The notes beneath the pieces were generated by a model. That model had not been told where the DNA came from. It saw only the letters and a list, made by a program, of their open reading frames with translations, and ran no database searches. Shown in pieces: positions 6,495 through 7,385 of a stretch of DNA of 7,385 nucleotides. Every line of letters starts with the position of its first letter. The stretch's first letter is position 1. This DNA is from Candidatus Thorarchaeota archaeon (GTDB taxonomy: Archaea > Asgardarchaeota > Thorarchaeia > Thorarchaeales > Thorarchaeaceae): contig JAEOST010000493.1 of assembly GCA_016840245.1 (NCBI GenBank), positions 1 to 7,385 on the forward strand, given 5' to 3'. The translations under genes and the position numbers were made by a program.

Positions 6495-6605
6495 ATTCCT
6501 CTTCAGGATTTCCAAATTCATCCTCTGAAAAAACTCGTCTATGCTTGTAGAATAAGCCTATGACGCTCCCAGACGCAAAATATAACAATGGTAGAATAGT
6601 TAACT

Positions 6606-6613
6606 TTTATATG
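6606..6613 (+). promoter_or_regulatory. Archaeal TATA-box-like promoter element for the GTPase gene
   Basis: TTTATATG closely resembles the archaeal TATA box (TTTATATA), with AGTTAAC just upstream where a BRE would sit. Transcription would be expected to begin roughly 25 bases downstream, near 6632-6638. That leaves a leader of about 10 bases to TTG 6646 or about 50 to ATG 6685. A second AT-rich stretch, AAAATATAAC (6577-6586), is a weaker candidate. The remaining intergenic bases show no other recognisable element. Confidence 0.5.
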
Positions 6614-6684
6614 CGAAATTTAACAAACATACCATACTGAATTACTTGGCTTTGAAGGGATTTGACATCAACGGGGACTGCAAT

Positions 6685-7308
6685 ATGGCGAACACTACGA
6701 ACTCACCTTCCCTAGGGGACAAATCAACGGTGAGGACTTTGGGTCAAGAATCTAAGGTAACTAAGGTTCTTGTTGCTGGGTCCGGAGCGGTTGGTAAAAC
6801 AACATTGGTCAGAGTTTTGAGGGATGATACACCTCTTGATGGTTCTTCCATTCCTCAAGAATACCATCGGACTCCATTCATAGAACTTGAAACTGTGAAA
6901 GTGGAGTCGATTGGAGGAACTGGGTCTAAGGGAATTTTCCTTATGGTCGATGTTGCAGGACAACTTGATTTACCGATTCATGCATTGCGCGATTTCAGCA
7001 AACTCGCATTAGGTAGCGTTGAAATGGTATTGTTGGTATTCTCTGCTGATGACCTACAATCTCTGTTGGATTTGAAAAATTGGGTTTCCATAATCAAGAC
7101 GCAGTACAAAGAGGTTCCTGGGAAGAAGCTCCAATTTGTATTGATTATGAACAAGTGTGATTTGGAGAGAAATATCGACCCTGGTCTAGTGTCTGCGTTC
7201 ATGGATTCTGAACCTCTAATTTCAGGATATTTTGAATTGAGTTGCATGAATGGAAACGGTCTCGGAGAGGTTCAAGCATGTCTTCTACATCTTGCCACCT
7301 CAAAATAA
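6685..7308 (+). CDS. Ras/Arf-superfamily small GTPase
   Basis: This is a cytosolic GTP-binding switch protein of the eukaryote-like small GTPase superfamily. From ATG 6685 it has 207 residues. G-motifs appear in order: the P-loop GSGAVGKT (32-39), a probable switch I threonine in HRTPFIE (61-67), DVAGQ (89-93) with the glutamine equivalent to Ras Q61, NKCD (156-159), and a G5-like SCMNG (186-190). The ETVKVE segment before DVAGQ recalls Arf-type proteins, but I cannot assign a subfamily. The first 25 residues are polar and probably disordered. There is no C-terminal cysteine box for prenylation and no membrane segment. TTG 6646 is an alternative start adding 13 residues, and neither start has a strong ribosome site. 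It has its own promoter and is probably unrelated to histidine synthesis. Confidence 0.88.
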   Translation: MANTTNSPSLGDKSTVRTLGQESKVTKVLVAGSGAVGKTTLVRVLRDDTPLDGSSIPQEYHRTPFIELETVKVESIGGTGSKGIFLMVDVAGQLDLPIHALRDFSKLALGSVEMVLLVFSADDLQSLLDLKNWVSIIKTQYKEVPGKKLQFVLIMNKCDLERNIDPGLVSAFMDSEPLISGYFELSCMNGNGLGEVQACLLHLATSK

Positions 7309-7327
7309 ACACGGAGTTCGAAATCAG

Positions 7328-7385
7328 ATGACATTACTACGAACTATGACTGATTTTACATGCAGAGTCTGTGGACAACCTTTGA
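7328..7385 (+). CDS. Start of a probable zinc-ribbon protein (cut by window end)
   Basis: An ATG 19 bases after the GTPase stop opens a frame to the window edge reading MTLLRTMTDFTCRVCGQPF. The C-R-V-C-G motif is a typical first half of a zinc ribbon or zinc finger. GGAG at 7313-7316 lies 11 bases upstream. ATG 7346 is a second possible start. Its spacing and direction suggest co-transcription with the GTPase. Only 19 full codons are visible, so its function cannot be named. Confidence 0.5.
   Translation, partial: MTLLRTMTDFTCRVCGQPL

Noticed and set aside
1..7385. CRISPR arrays, insertion sequences, tRNA or rRNA genes
   Set aside because: No regularly spaced repeats, transposase motifs, terminal inverted repeats or RNA gene signatures were seen in the window.

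Overview
The window carries a compact, almost gap-free histidine biosynthesis operon on the + strand, in the order hisG-hisD-hisC-hisB-hisH-hisA-hisF-hisI (about 176 to 6450). It is followed by a terminator-like hairpin, an archaeal-type promoter, a separate gene for a Ras/Arf-type small GTPase, and the first codons of a probable zinc-ribbon protein cut by the window end. The first ~165 bases hold no convincing + strand gene, but may contain the start of a divergent gene on the - strand.

The organism is most likely an archaeon, and the GTPase points to an Asgard archaeon. The supports are a TATA-box-like element (TTTATATG) upstream of the GTPase, strong GGAGGTGA-type ribosome sites, frequent TTG/GTG starts, AGA/AGG arginine codons, and a eukaryote-like GTPase (GSGAVGKT, DVAGQ, NKCD). 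Base composition looks intermediate (mid-40s % GC by eye), which would fit Thorarchaeota-like genomes better than very AT-rich Asgard lineages. This placement is inference.

The eight his products cover most of the path from PRPP + ATP to histidine: HisG (long, self-regulated form), HisI (cyclohydrolase only), HisA, HisH+HisF (IGP synthase), HisB (dehydratase only), HisC and HisD. Two steps are not encoded here: phosphoribosyl-ATP pyrophosphatase (HisE) and histidinol-phosphate phosphatase. Neighbouring genes overlap by 4-10 bases or are 1-4 bases apart. Most starts have a strong Shine-Dalgarno sequence inside the end of the preceding gene, so translation is probably coupled along one transcript.

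The main oddity is hisA. A single in-frame TAA (4995-4997) interrupts an otherwise intact reading frame at codon 120 of about 244, almost exactly at the boundary between the two (beta-alpha)4 half-barrels. It may be a sequencing or assembly error, a nonsense mutation, or a genuinely split HisA. Sequence alone cannot decide, and a one-base error or mutation is the simplest explanation.
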